Source of the DNA: Cladopsammia gracilis
Lineage: Eukaryota; Cnidaria; Anthozoa; Scleractinia; Dendrophylliidae
Length of the DNA: 64,000 bases
NCBI GenBank assembly: GCA_022457155.1
Contig: JAJGOT010000451.1
Coordinates: 62,001-126,000, forward strand
Direction: 5' to 3'
Shown here: piece by piece, positions 42,744 through 52,890 of the stretch
Numbering within the stretch: the first letter of the stretch is position 1
How the letters are laid out: each line of letters starts with the position of its first letter
Translations under genes and position numbers: made by a program
The notes under the pieces: generated by a model
Seen by the model: the letters and a program-made list of their open reading frames with translations, nothing else
Database searches by the model: none
Told to the model about the DNA's origin: nothing

Positions 42744-43509
42744 GGACGCGATCCATTCGACCAAAATTTCCGGAAACTCCGGTACAAAATCGAATGGAAC
42801 AGAAATTTTCGAAAACTTCGTTTCGGAAACTGATTTTGGTCAACCTCTCGAGGTTGTCCCGTTTTCCAGCAATTTGGAATTTCCGGAAATTTTCTGTTCC
42901 ATTTGGCATTTCTACTCAGTGCGACAATTCAGCCGCACCCTGGATCCAGAGGTCCGTTCTCTGAATATCATGAGTGAAATTAACCGCATAAACATTTTTT
43001 CTCGGCGCGTTGCGCCTCGTTGTCGCGGCTTTGCCGCTCAAACTCGCCGTTTTCACTAAAAAACAAAAACCGCTGGCACCCAGGGTAATTCAGCCGTGGT
43101 TGTTGCCTTGTGAAAAGCTACAATATGGCGACGCAACGAGATTTTTATTATCGTTGCAGTCTGTTTCTTCACGTTTGACGGTTTAGAATTCTTTCTTCGA
43201 TATTTTTGTAGATGATTCAGAAAATATCGAACCTGCCGTTGATAACTTGAGCAATACGCTTGTACAATGCACGGAATTCCCCGCCAGTTGTGAATATTTC
43301 TTCTTTGTGGAATTGAGCTCGTGTTTTTATGATGAAAATAAACTTACTGTTTCAATAGGTACTATGGAAGAATTACAACAAGTCTCAACAACATCGCCTG
43401 CTAAAGAAATAGATCGGTTCATTCAAGTGGAAAATACCGTTCCATTCGACATATGAAAATTTCGGAGAATTATTCAAACCGGATTTTTTTTGTCGAATGG
43501 ATCGCGCCC
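42744..43509. mobile_element. TIR element, TA target
   Basis: GGACGCGATCCATTCGAC after TA (42,742-42,743) is matched by GTCGAATGGATCGCGCCC before TA (43,510-43,511). It contains further TTTCCGGAAA palindromes. The small plus-strand frame at 43,247-43,456 has no domain. 766 bp, non-autonomous. Confidence 0.7.
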
Positions 43510-43604
43510 TATAACTCTAAATTCCATGTCTAAATTACCGAATCAAACATCTCTCGAGCCTTGTCAGTTGTGTTAAATTGGATACAGCGTTATGAAGCTT
43601 ACCT

Positions 43605-43738
43605 GGAGTATGAACGGCAGACGCGGCCTTTGGCATGGTACATGTACATACTTTCACAGTTCTGCTGGTAATGAAGAAGAAATTATATCCAACCATTACC
43701 GCCGTTCCCATCGATATTATATAGTCGCGGCAAATTGA
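43605..43738 (-). CDS. Possible 5' exon with phase-1 donor
   Basis: Minus strand: ATGs at MLSSICRDYIISMG and MGTAVMVGYNFFF open a frame that ends in AVHTP-G with the donor CCAG|gtaagc, phase 1. The hydrophobic stretch could be a signal peptide leading into phase-1 Ig exons such as those at 1-6.5 kb, but the distance is large and there is no direct link. Treat as a hypothesis. Confidence 0.22.
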
Positions 43739-43809
43739 ACTTAACATGTTTTTCACAGAACTAATCGAACAGAGTGGTCCATCATATTTCCAAAGCCGGT
43801 TTTTCAAAC

Positions 43810-44767
43810 AACAGATCGAAGACGGTCACAGAAGAATTGGTCGAAAGCTCAGTTCATCTCACTTGTTTTGACTGGTTTGAATGTTTGCGGGTGGTCACGA
43901 GTGAGCAAGCATACAATACAGCTACGCTATCGATGAAAGGTCACGCATCTTCCAAAAAAAATGTTAAACGCTAGAACTTATTCATTTACTATTCTAGCTG
44001 TTTGAATTATCTCAAATCTACGCTTTTATATCGGAACGAAACTGTAATATCGCGTTTTTGTTTAGTTTTAGGGGGGAAATTACTGTCACAGAACATTGTG
44101 TGACACACGTTAACTGGTGACACTTTATTCGTTTGCGGTCAAGATGGTTGAAAATTTTGTCTCTGATTACAAAGCGTCTTTCATCAGTTTTGAAAACAGA
44201 TCGTTACTGATTTGCCCGCCATTTACCTTGAAGTTGAGTATACCGTGGGCTTACAATTTGTCCGGTTGGATCAGTTGTGGAAACAGCCAGTCACGATGAG
44301 AAAACAAGCTGAACAGTCTTAAAAGACAATGGAAGCGGGAAATGGCAAGGCAGATAAATCGAACAGCCGCTGGTATGTATAAAGCTTTTAAAATATGACT
44401 GACACGAGTATTTGTCTTGGGTTGGAAGGAAACGTTGAAACAAATATTGTACAGTTGTGCCATGTGAATCCCGCTTTAGCGTTCGTGAAAGCCCGGATAA
44501 AATAAGAACAAGAGTTGTAATACGTCGCGACTGTTCAAACTCTTCACCAAGCTGTAATAAGGAAAATTGTGTGTGCGTGTGTGTGTGTTTTATTATGAAT
44601 CGATTAATCAAATTTCATTTAAATAAAACCTTCACCGCTAGTAAATGTAGTACAGGCAAAAGGACAGTCACTTGCACACTGGGTCTGAATTGGCTAAGGG
44701 GATGGGTTTTTTTAAATATTGGGTAAATCAGCGAACCTGTGACCTGCTGGAACTGTTGTATAAAACA
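43810..44767. other. Intergenic, nothing recognised
   Basis: Includes a short (GT)n at about 44,569-44,588. Open frames lack domains and mostly lack ATG starts. Confidence 0.4.
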
Positions 44768-44772
44768 CATCT
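44768..44772. repeat. Target site duplication CATCT (left)
   Basis: CATCT directly before the left LTR, matched by 51,281-51,285. A 5-bp duplication fits BEL/Pao. Confidence 0.85.
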
Positions 44773-45113
44773 TGTCCACGAGAAGGACCTATATTTAATG
44801 ACTGTCAAGCAACAACGAAAACTTTGTCTATATTCGAAACTATATCCAAAAACTATCCGAAGATTATTCACCGAAAACTAATTTTGTCCCTCTGTCCACG
44901 TTGGTTTTTATGCTAAAACTGACTAGAAAAACCTAAATGCTTTTCTTTTAACACTAGAGAGTTGGCACCTTCGACTGGACAATCTTTTTATAAGCAAAAT
45001 GTCAACGCTAGTTCATTAGTCCCTTTGTCCAGACTTATCTGAAGTAGATACGATACAAGTTACACATAAAACATTCCAGCCGGCCAACGCCAGTTCATTA
45101 GTCCTTTTGTCCA
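44773..45113 (-). repeat. BEL/Pao 3' LTR
   Basis: 341 bp, TGTCCACGAG...TTTTGTCCA on the plus strand. It differs from the other LTR at about three sites (near 44,824, 45,033 and 45,075). Confidence 0.93.
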
Positions 45114-45126
45114 TTTCTCTCCCCTT
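45114..45126 (-). other. Polypurine tract
   Basis: On the minus strand AAGGGGAGAGAAA directly abuts the 3' LTR; the expected plus-strand primer for reverse transcription. Confidence 0.8.
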
Positions 45127-45300
45127 GATATGACGCAGCATATCAACTTGTCTACACGAAAAAAGGGAAGAATGTCTCTAAGCCCTAAAAGGTCCTCTAA
45201 ATCGACGTCGATGACATTGTCACCAAAGTTCGTTAACGAGCGCCTCGCCGTCTCATGTTGTCATCTTCCTGCTTTTGTTCCATTTTCTCCAGACGTTTCC

Positions 45301-47700
45301 TCACTGTACCTCCAGCGGACATAGCTTCGAAATGGGTCTGGTTAACTGGCTTTTCCCCACTTGGACTTTCGCGACTCTTACATGACGATCTTTTCCTTGA
45401 TATACCTCGACGATCCTTCCTAGAGGCCAATGCCCGCGTGGTGTGTTGGGCGATATGACTAACACGACATCTCCTGTTTGAAGGTCTCGTTCCTCTTTCA
45501 GCCATTTTTTTCTGTTGCCGAGACTTGGGATCCATTCTCTGAGCCAACGATGCCAGAAATGTCTAACTAGCTCCTGGACTCTTCTCCATCTTTTCTTGAG
45601 ACTATAGTTAGTCTCGTCTACGGACTCTGGGGCGAATTGGCCTCCAATTTGACCAATCAGAAAATGGTTTGGTGTCAGCGGTATATCATCTTCAGGGTTT
45701 GCTGATTGGTACGTGAGGGGTCTTGAATTCAATAAAGCTTCTGCTCCTGTGAATGCTGTTGTCAATTCTTCATCTGTTATATCTGCGTTGCCCAGTACTG
45801 CATTCACAGCCCGCTTTGCAGCTTTAATCATCGTCTCGTGTACACCCCCGAAGTGTGGGGCTAGTGGCGGATTGAAGTGCCATACGACTCCCTTGTTTGC
45901 TGTTGACTGGGCAATTTTGCTTGGATCCAGCGCCTCAACCAATTCTCGCAATTCTCTCTCGGCCGCGACAAAGTTCGTGCCATTGTCAGATAACATCTCT
46001 CTAGGTAGTCCTCTTCGATTAACCATCCTATAGAAGGCGTTTAGGAACGAGTCGGTGTCAAGTCCAAAGGCCATCTCAAGGTGAACCGCCCTTGTGGCTA
46101 AGCAGGTAAATAAGCACAAATATCGCTTTTGTCTTCGAGTTCGTCTTCCTTGAATTGTGACGAAAGGTCCCCCAAAATCCACAGCTGTTTGCGCAAAAGG
46201 TCGGAGGGATAACCGAAGTCTGATCTGTGGAAGGGGCGCCATAATTTGTTTCGCAGCTTTGGCCTTCCGCCTGCGGCACTCGTTACACTCCTTCTCCCAT
46301 TCTCGAATTTCTTCTCGTCCTGACACTAACCAGAATCGAGTCGATAGAACTGCTAGCGTCTGATTCGTTCCGCTTGCATGATTTCCCTCTTCGTGAAAGT
46401 ACTTAACGATCAACTTTGTGACTTGATGCTTGCGAGGAAGAATTATCGGGAAACGAGCATCATGAGATAGGAACTCTGCATACTTTAGTCGACTGTCACA
46501 CCTCATCTGACCCTCTTCGTCCAATCGTGGCCGTAAAGCAAGTATTTTACTGTTCTTCGGTATCTCCTTTTGGCGTTGAAGGGCCAAATACTCTTCAGGA
46601 AAGGCTTCTAATTGGGCACTTCTAATGACATGAACCTCTGTGTCCTCGATTTCACTTGGCTTTAATTCTCCATTTTGTCTCGCGCGACATCTACAGTTAT
46701 CCACGAAACGATGGACCCACGCGTGAACTCTCGTAAATCTTTTCCAATCTGAGAAACGTTTGGGGTTTAAACGCCATGATTGGTCCTCTTGGTTAATAGT
46801 AATCATTGCTCGCTCTTCATAACGATCATTGACTTGTTCTGGTAATTCTGAATTTGACTTCTTTACTTCTACTTTCGCAGCTTCTTGTTCTATGGCTACT
46901 TTGTTAACTGGCCACTCCGGTTCCTCTTGCACCAGGAAATCCGGTCCAGTCCACCATTTCTCGTTTTTGACCAGTTCTGACAGTTTTAGTCCCCTCGTCA
47001 GTACGTCTGCTGGGTTCTTGTCGGTTGGGACGTATCGCCACTGTTTTGGGTCTGTTGCAGTCTGGATCTCCCCAACACGGTTTGCTACGAAAGGTTTGAA
47101 AGAGCGGCTTCTTCCTCTAATCCACCAAAGTACATTCATGCTATCCGACCAGAAAGTTGCTTGATCCAAACTGGCGTTCAAAACTCTTGAAATGGACTCT
47201 GCCATTCTTAATCCTAGAACTGCGGCCATCAACTCCAGTCGTGGAATGCTTGTAGCTGCAAGGGGTGCTACTCTTGACTTTGCGACCACAAACCTATTAG
47301 ATATTGCTCCGCTCTTATAGGTTGCTCTTGAGTAGACAACCGCTCCATAGGCGTCTTGTGATGCGTCCACGAAAGTATGTAATGTTTGCGACAACATTTC
47401 TTCCTCTTGTCCTAAGCGCAGACATCGAGGAACTTTGATAATAGGCAGGTCTTCCAATTCCTTGAACCATTTACGCGCTTTACTGGCTAGATCTCCCAGG
47501 AATAAGTCGTCCCAGTCCATCCCAGCGGTCCACATTTCTTGAAGTAAGATTTTGGCGCGAATACTAAATGGCGCTAAAAAGCCAACCGGATCAAATAACT
47601 TGGCGATCTTCTTGAGGAAGTTCCGTTTAGTAAACGGAAAGTCTTTCTCCGGAGGGTTGGCGTTGAACGTGAAAACGTCCAGGCAACCACGTGACTCCAA
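45301..47700 (-). CDS. pol: BEL/Pao pol, 3' part: RNase H, integrase, DUF5641
   Basis: 799 codons open, the second part of pol. After the RT-thumb words KIAKLFDPVGFLAPF the RNase H region shows LHTFVDASQDAYGAVVY, RLELMAAVLGLRMAE and FWSDSMNVLWW (acidic residues D, E, D). The integrase has an H2C2 finger (HEEGNHASGT ... CNECRRRK) and the catalytic D-D-E core: TAVDFGGPF, SDNGTNF, and HFGGVHETMIKAAKRAV with the glutamate. The C-terminus is DUF5641 (RVQELVRHFWHRWLREWIPSL, GDVVLV, HWPLGRIVEVYQGKD). The upstream boundary is not a true start: the first codon is TTG and the frame is entered by a shift from the preceding frame at about 47,690. Ends at the stop near 45,301, about 190 bp before the 3' LTR. 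Confidence 0.93.
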   Translation of the reverse strand: MESRGCLDVFTFNANPPEKDFPFTKRNFLKKIAKLFDPVGFLAPFSIRAKILLQEMWTAGMDWDDLFLGDLASKARKWFKELEDLPIIKVPRCLRLGQEEEMLSQTLHTFVDASQDAYGAVVYSRATYKSGAISNRFVVAKSRVAPLAATSIPRLELMAAVLGLRMAESISRVLNASLDQATFWSDSMNVLWWIRGRSRSFKPFVANRVGEIQTATDPKQWRYVPTDKNPADVLTRGLKLSELVKNEKWWTGPDFLVQEEPEWPVNKVAIEQEAAKVEVKKSNSELPEQVNDRYEERAMITINQEDQSWRLNPKRFSDWKRFTRVHAWVHRFVDNCRCRARQNGELKPSEIEDTEVHVIRSAQLEAFPEEYLALQRQKEIPKNSKILALRPRLDEEGQMRCDSRLKYAEFLSHDARFPIILPRKHQVTKLIVKYFHEEGNHASGTNQTLAVLSTRFWLVSGREEIREWEKECNECRRRKAKAAKQIMAPLPQIRLRLSLRPFAQTAVDFGGPFVTIQGRRTRRQKRYLCLFTCLATRAVHLEMAFGLDTDSFLNAFYRMVNRRGLPREMLSDNGTNFVAAERELRELVEALDPSKIAQSTANKGVVWHFNPPLAPHFGGVHETMIKAAKRAVNAVLGNADITDEELTTAFTGAEALLNSRPLTYQSANPEDDIPLTPNHFLIGQIGGQFAPESVDETNYSLKKRWRRVQELVRHFWHRWLREWIPSLGNRKKWLKEERDLQTGDVVLVISPNTPRGHWPLGRIVEVYQGKDRHVRVAKVQVGKSQLTRPISKLCPLEVQ

Positions 47701-50700
47701 GTGTTTTCACCATCGATAGCCCATCGCTCGCTAGGTGGACTTCTAATGCTCTGCTCTCTGCAGGTATTCTTTCGAGCACCTTGGTCGAATTTGATAGCCA
47801 CTTATGAGCTTGCATCCCTGCCTTGGACCAGAGCTGATTTAATTCTTCGTACAGCTTGATGCCTTGACTCTCGTCTGCGACTGAGTCCATACTGTCGTCC
47901 ATATAGGTTGATTTCAGCACTGTCTCTGCGGCCATTGGGAACTCGTCTTTGTGTTTTTCTGCATGCGTCTGAGCAACAAATTGGGCTTGAAACGGTGAGG
48001 AGTTAATTCCAAAAACGACTCGATTGAACTCGTATTCGTCCGGTGCTTTCTCTTGATTCAATGTTCTCCACAAGAAACGCTGATATGGTCGATCTTTGGG
48101 GGTAACTTCAATCCTCAAATACATCTCAGCGATATCACACATCAATGCCACGGGGTTTTTTCGGAAACGAAGTAGGACATCTGTTAATTCTCTCTGTAAC
48201 TTTGGTCCTTGGTGGATGGCGTCGTTTAGGGAGACTCCTTTAAACTTGGCAGAAGCATCAAATACGATGCGAGTCTTTGTCGTTGTTCGGTCTGGCCTTA
48301 CAACCGGGAAGTGAGGCAAGTACCACGTCCCTGGGGGGCTCCTCTCTGTGCGGTCCACTCTGCGGATGTATCCCTTCTCAAGGTACTGGTTGATGTTGTT
48401 GGTATAGGCCTCGCCTATTTCTGGATTGTTCAGCAACCGCTTTTCAGTGCTTAATAGTCGGCGCAGTGCCATTTCGTAATTGTTTGGTAATGCAGGTTCG
48501 TCATCCTTCCAGGGAATTGCAACTTGATATCTGCCATCAACATGTCTAATTGATTCTTCCAGTTTCTTTAGAGAAGCTTGCTCGTCTATGGTCAACGGGT
48601 GGAACTCTGTTGATGTCCCATAATTTTCGATTTCCCAGAATCTTCGAAGCAAGCCGCTTATCTCGTCTGAGTTTTCTTGCCGCTCTCTGACAAAGTAAGT
48701 GTGTGTGAAATTGGTCTGCAGGTCTCCGCTTCTCTGGGTGTTGGCAGGTCCCACGCACGTCCATCCTAAGGGGGTTAATCTGGCTACTGGCTCGCCTAGT
48801 CTTCCTTTGACGTCCTTGAAGGAATAGTGCAGATCGACGTGATCAACTCCTATTAAAATATCCACCAGGGGGTGTGGTCCAGGTTTCGGGAACTGGATTC
48901 CTCTCAGGTGTGGCCACTTGTTAGCATGCTTTCTCCAATCGATTGCCTCTAAGTTTCCTGTGACCTTTTCGGTAGTGAATGCACTGAGAGTTTTGTTCAC
49001 GCTGCCATCCAAACTCTCGAGTTCAACATCAACGGGCATAGTCTCAAACGTTTCAGTTTGACCGTTCAGAACGTTCACAGTCACTCTCCGCGAATCTCCT
49101 TGAAGTCCGAGTTCACTTGCCACGTCAGCATTTATGTATGTCTTGGTTGAAGCTTCGTCAAGTAAGGCATTCACTTTGATTGCACGATTACGATTTTTAA
49201 GAATCACAGGAACTGTTCGCAGAGCAAGAAAGCTTGATTGTGTTTCCTCTACTGTTGTAGTTGTGTGTGATCTCTCTGCTTGTTTGTCACCAGGTTGCTG
49301 AGGGGGTAACACAACCAATGGCACTTTTTCGTTTTCAGGTTTCGTTTCACTTTTAGTGCTTGATATTCCATGAGCTGCCTCGTTTGTGCCTGTTGTTGGT
49401 CCAGTCCCAACCGGAAGTCTTTGATCTGCTTGAGCTTTTTCTTTGCTTACGTGCAAGAGTCTATTGTGATTGTCTTTGCAGTCGTTTATTCCACACTCTC
49501 TACTTCTTTTACACGCTTGACCGCGGTGGTCTCCTCCTAGGCAGCGAAAACACAGCTTCAAGCGTTTTGCGGTATCCCATCTTTCTTGAACTGGCAATTC
49601 TTTGAATCTGTCACAACGCCAAACTCCGTGATGTCCTTTGCACACTCTGCAAGGGCGAAATTTCTGAGTTTCCGAATCCTGAGCATTCCCGAAGAACGCC
49701 TTCTCACTCCGATTACGTCTTGAATCAACGCTCTTGTTCGACGAAGTTACTCCTCGAATGGTCTCCGATGCTACTGTTTGAAATTCCGCTTCCTGTACGA
49801 CGAATTCCTTAAGGGTCTCAACTGACTCCCAGCGGCGGTTCTCAAAAATCCAACGATGGTATTGGGCAAGCATCGCTTCGTTCAATTTCTTGCATAGCGT
49901 AATATACAATGTTCCTTTTCCGAGTTCGTCGTGACGATTAGCCTCTTTAAGGTTTACGATAGTTACGTCCAATAAATCTGCAAATCTTTCGATGTCTCCC
50001 GCGTTTCCCGGACGAAGGGATTTGATGTTTTCCAGCTCCTCGAGACGCAATGCTAATTTTCGCCTTTCTCCGCCGAATTTGCGTTCCAGTAGAGCTACTG
50101 CTGCGTCGTAAGCGGCAGCTGAATGTCCTAAAGGTTCCACCAACTTAAGGGCTTCTCCTGATAAATGCTGTCGGAGTTGAAGCAATTTGTACTCGGGTGT
50201 GGCCGGTGCTTGATCAACGCACGCCATGAACGCTGCTTTCCATCCTTCGTAAGCTCTCTTGTTGCCGTTAAATACTGGAATGGAAACTCGCTTAAGTTGA
50301 TTCCACATATCCCGACCAAGCGTTCGCTCTTCGTACGGTTCTTTCCTAGATTCACGACCTCCTGAGTCGAATGCCTCTTTGTAATGACGATTTAATTCCC
50401 GTAATGTCTCTTTGTACTCATCAACTTCTTCTTTACGCTTTGTTTCGTCCCTTTGAATTTGTTCCGCGCTTTTCTTTGCCACGCTTTCTATAATTCGACG
50501 ACGACGGGTGTTCTCTGACGCTTCGGTTGCCAGACTCGACAACTCATCTTTACGGGCATCTAAATACTCTTGTGCTTTCTCGTTCGCTTCCGAAAATTCT
50601 AGCTCCAATTTGTCCATCTCCTCGCCGACCTTTTTCCTTTTCTCCCTGTCCTTAAGGAGCGCGTATTCCGTTGAAAGACGATTCATAGCTGATAAATGCT

Positions 50701-50716
50701 GTCGGAGTTGAAGCAA
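47627..50716 (-). CDS. gag-pol: BEL/Pao gag-protease-RT frame
   Basis: 1,029 codons open. A coiled-coil region comes first. DUF1759 Gag follows (about residues 135-290: VSIPVFNGNKRAYEGWKAAF, LLQLRQHLSGEAL). Zinc knuckles lie around 355-425 (CRVCKGHHGVWRC, CFRCLGGDHRGQAC). The protease has VNALLDEASTKTYI (about 520-540). The RT region (about 780-965) has WYLPHFPVV, RIVFDASAKFKG, LMCDIAEMYLRI and the catalytic YMDDSMDSV. The frame ends early just after TLGVTWLPG, where the continuation is in another frame (47,700 downwards), a small indel. The first codon is TTG inside a duplicated 31-nt insert, so the true start is upstream at 50,906. Confidence 0.93.
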   Translation of the reverse strand: MLQLRQHLSAMNRLSTEYALLKDREKRKKVGEEMDKLELEFSEANEKAQEYLDARKDELSSLATEASENTRRRRIIESVAKKSAEQIQRDETKRKEEVDEYKETLRELNRHYKEAFDSGGRESRKEPYEERTLGRDMWNQLKRVSIPVFNGNKRAYEGWKAAFMACVDQAPATPEYKLLQLRQHLSGEALKLVEPLGHSAAAYDAAVALLERKFGGERRKLALRLEELENIKSLRPGNAGDIERFADLLDVTIVNLKEANRHDELGKGTLYITLCKKLNEAMLAQYHRWIFENRRWESVETLKEFVVQEAEFQTVASETIRGVTSSNKSVDSRRNRSEKAFFGNAQDSETQKFRPCRVCKGHHGVWRCDRFKELPVQERWDTAKRLKLCFRCLGGDHRGQACKRSRECGINDCKDNHNRLLHVSKEKAQADQRLPVGTGPTTGTNEAAHGISSTKSETKPENEKVPLVVLPPQQPGDKQAERSHTTTTVEETQSSFLALRTVPVILKNRNRAIKVNALLDEASTKTYINADVASELGLQGDSRRVTVNVLNGQTETFETMPVDVELESLDGSVNKTLSAFTTEKVTGNLEAIDWRKHANKWPHLRGIQFPKPGPHPLVDILIGVDHVDLHYSFKDVKGRLGEPVARLTPLGWTCVGPANTQRSGDLQTNFTHTYFVRERQENSDEISGLLRRFWEIENYGTSTEFHPLTIDEQASLKKLEESIRHVDGRYQVAIPWKDDEPALPNNYEMALRRLLSTEKRLLNNPEIGEAYTNNINQYLEKGYIRRVDRTERSPPGTWYLPHFPVVRPDRTTTKTRIVFDASAKFKGVSLNDAIHQGPKLQRELTDVLLRFRKNPVALMCDIAEMYLRIEVTPKDRPYQRFLWRTLNQEKAPDEYEFNRVVFGINSSPFQAQFVAQTHAEKHKDEFPMAAETVLKSTYMDDSMDSVADESQGIKLYEELNQLWSKAGMQAHKWLSNSTKVLERIPAESRALEVHLASDGLSMVKTLGVTWLPGRFHVQRQPSGERLSVY

Positions 50717-50906
50717 TTTCTTTTATCTCTCTTCGGCTTGGATAATCTTGTTCATCTACCATGCGAAGCAGTTTGTTCTTTATTCGAGTAAAGGCTGATT
50801 TCTCTCTAGCTTTGACCTGCTTAAAGTCCTCTATTCGCTCCTCGATTTCGCCGCTAGTTGCCTCTTCATCGCCGTCGTTCGCTACTTCGCCGTTCATCAC
50901 TGACAT
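50652..50906 (-). CDS. gag: BEL/Pao gag N-terminus, frame broken
   Basis: The real gag start: ATG (50,906) 33 bases downstream of the 5' LTR, MSVMNGEVANDGDEEATSGE, then a basic coiled segment (VKAREKSAFTRIKNKLLRMV). The frame continues only to about 50,720, after which it reads a 31-nt copy of a downstream gag segment and falls out of register with the long frame. Beyond that point its residues are spurious. N-terminal gag segments of this type, an acidic start plus coiled coil, are usual in BEL/Pao. Confidence 0.85.
   Translation of the reverse strand: MSVMNGEVANDGDEEATSGEIEERIEDFKQVKAREKSAFTRIKNKLLRMVDEQDYPSRREIKEIASTPTAFISYESSFNGIRAP
50689..50719. repeat. 31-nt duplication of gag segment 50,158-50,188
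   Basis: The 31 bases starting CTGATAAATGCTGTCGGAG are identical to 50,158-50,188, where they encode KLLQLRQHLS in the DUF1759 region. Here they interrupt the coiled-coil start of gag and shift the frame. Confidence 0.85.
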
Positions 50907-50920
50907 GACCGCTAAAACTT

Positions 50921-50933
50921 CGCTCTGCTACCA
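50921..50933 (-). other. Candidate primer binding site
   Basis: TGGTAGCAGAGCG on the minus strand, six bases inside the 5' LTR. The TGG start fits pairing with a tRNA 3' CCA. Which tRNA is not determined. Confidence 0.6.
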
Positions 50934-50939
50934 AGAAAA

Positions 50940-51280
50940 TGTCCACGAGAAGGACCTATATTTAATGACTGTCAAGCAACAACGAAAACTATGTCTATAT
51001 TCGAAACTATATCCAAAAACTATCCGAAGATTATTCACCGAAAACTAATTTTGTCCCTCTGTCCACGTTGGTTTTTATGCTAAAACTGACTAGAAAAACC
51101 TAAATGCTTTTCTTTTAACACTAGAGAGTTGGCACCTTCGACTGGACAATCTTTTTATAAGCAAAATGTCAACGCTAGTTCATTAGTCCCTTTGTCTAGA
51201 CTTATCTGAAGTAGATACGATACAAGTTACACATAAAACATTTCAGCCGGCCAACGCCAGTTCATTAGTCCTTTTGTCCA
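50940..51280 (-). repeat. BEL/Pao 5' LTR
   Basis: 341 bp, same length as the 3' LTR, TG...CA ends. Likely holds the promoter and polyadenylation signals of the element; no TATA box was pinned down. Confidence 0.93.
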
Positions 51281-51285
51281 CATCT
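51281..51285. repeat. Target site duplication CATCT (right)
   Basis: CATCT directly after the right LTR. Confidence 0.85.
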
Positions 51286-51847
51286 CTCAAATACTTTTGT
51301 CATAAGTAAGTGTTACTTACATGTAAAGTAAGTACAAAATTTTAACATTGCAAGATGTATGCTGTACATGTTCTCATGCTTTCTTTTATTTTTATTTCTT
51401 CCCAGGAAAATATAGGAACTGAAAGAAACTCAGGCCTGTTGTTCTTCCTGTTGTGGGAATAGTGATGGTTTTTAAATAGTTAATTATAATTTTAGCAACA
51501 GAATATCTGGACACACATGAGGGCTGTCATTTAAGCTTTAAGGTTGCCAGCTACACAAGAAAAATAAGTGGTCATCCTAAACTCAAAATAGCCTCCCATA
51601 GTTTTCGTCCTTTCATGATTTTTGAACTTTATGTTGCCGGCCATAAAAGCCGGCGTCTGGCTTCTGAGCACAGTTACTTTTATAAATATGTCACTCAGAT
51701 AGAGCGCAGTCATAACAGAATTTCACTAGATGATCAACATGCATAATTTCTGCCTCCGTCTGTGCAGATTAATTCTAGTGAAGTAGTAATGCAATTTTGA
51801 GACCTATTTTACCTGTTAATCATGTCTGCTTAGTTTTAAACTACAAT
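51286..51847. other. Intergenic, nothing recognised
   Basis: Contains a small GTAAGTGTTACTTACATG palindrome just right of the BEL element. No gene. Confidence 0.4.
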
Positions 51848-51848
51848 T

Positions 51849-51885
<37 letters not shown>

Positions 51886-52000
51886 AAAGACTTACATAGC
51901 GCACATATCACACATGTCTCATGGCGCTTTACATACACTTGAGAATGAGATCGGACGTCAGCTTATGAAGGCGCCGCAGGCAGCCGCTATCGGTCCATTG
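51848..52000 (-). mobile_element. LINE 3' end with (ATT)n tail
   Basis: (AAT)n at 51,850-51,883 is followed by CTTACATAGCGCACATATCA and CATGGCGCTTTACATACACT. Read on the minus strand this is the standard 3' end of a CR1/L2-type LINE with a trinucleotide tail. Heavily truncated. Confidence 0.55.
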
Positions 52001-52377
52001 TTGATCTCATCTCACCCACCCCACCAATTTTACTAGTTAAAATTGGTCTCCAAAAAACCCGTAATTTTTCTCTGTGTATTTTTAGTGTAAAATTTGGGTC
52101 AGAAAAAAATAATTGGTCTCCAAACAAAAAAGACCTGTAATTTTTATCTGTGTATTTTTAGTGTAACATGTTGCTCAGAATAAATTTAAGTATTTGCAAA
52201 AAACGTTTAAGACCTCAATTTAGACATATTAACAGGATTCCCTCGACATAAATGTTGCTTGCAGTCAGATCTTCCTATTAATCAACGAAATTTCTATTTT
52301 TTTTTCGTACGAAATGCGCATTTCTTGACCAAAAATTGGAATTTTGGAATTTTGGAAAACACATTTTAGTTTGGAAC

Positions 52378-52890
52378 GCGTTATAGTACTTCATTTCAAC
52401 TAGTCGGATGGGCCATGAAATTTCTGCGGGCCTTAAAAGCCTTACCAATATATTACTTCATTTCACTTTGACGGATAGCCCCAGAAATTTCTGCGGGCCC
52501 AAAAGCCTTACCAATATATTATTTCATTTCACTTTGACGGATAGCCCCAGAAATTTCTGCGGGCCCAAAAGCCTTACCAATATATTACTTCATTTCACTT
52601 TGTCGAATGGCCCCAGAAATTTCTGTGGGCCTAAAAATCCCCACCAATATATTACTTCATTTCAACTGGTCGGATGGCCTCAGAAATTTCTGCGGGCCTA
52701 ATTAAAAAGCCTTTAACAAGTTGTTTCCTTCATTTAAACAAGTCGGGCGGCCGCAGAAGATTCTGCGGGCCGAAAGACCTTAAAATATATGTTGCTTCAT
52801 GATCACTTTAGCCGGTCGGATGGCCACGGAAAGTTCTGCGGACCATGTCGTATTTCCACCCGACTTGGATTTTGGTGTCTCGGAAATTTC
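52378..52890. repeat. 66-67-bp minisatellite, AGAAATTTCTGCGGGCC core
   Basis: Core positions at 52,417, 52,484, 52,550, 52,616 and 52,683 give a 66-67 bp period. Degenerate copies follow at about 52,757, 52,828 and 52,880. The repetitive plus-strand frame at 52,408-52,701 is a by-product of the array. Confidence 0.88.

Larger units (their letters stand above)
44773..51280 (-). mobile_element. BEL/Pao LTR retrotransposon, nearly intact
   Basis: A 6,508-bp element transcribed on the minus strand. It has two 341-bp LTRs with TG...CA ends, a 5-bp target duplication CATCT, a primer-binding-site candidate, a polypurine tract and gag-pol reading frames. The domain order Gag (DUF1759), zinc knuckles, aspartic protease (A17-type), RT, RNase H, integrase and C-terminal DUF5641 is that of BEL/Pao. 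The LTRs differ at about three positions, so the insertion is young. Two frame breaks (near 50,700 and near 47,690) mean this copy would not make a continuous polyprotein as read. Confidence 0.95.
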
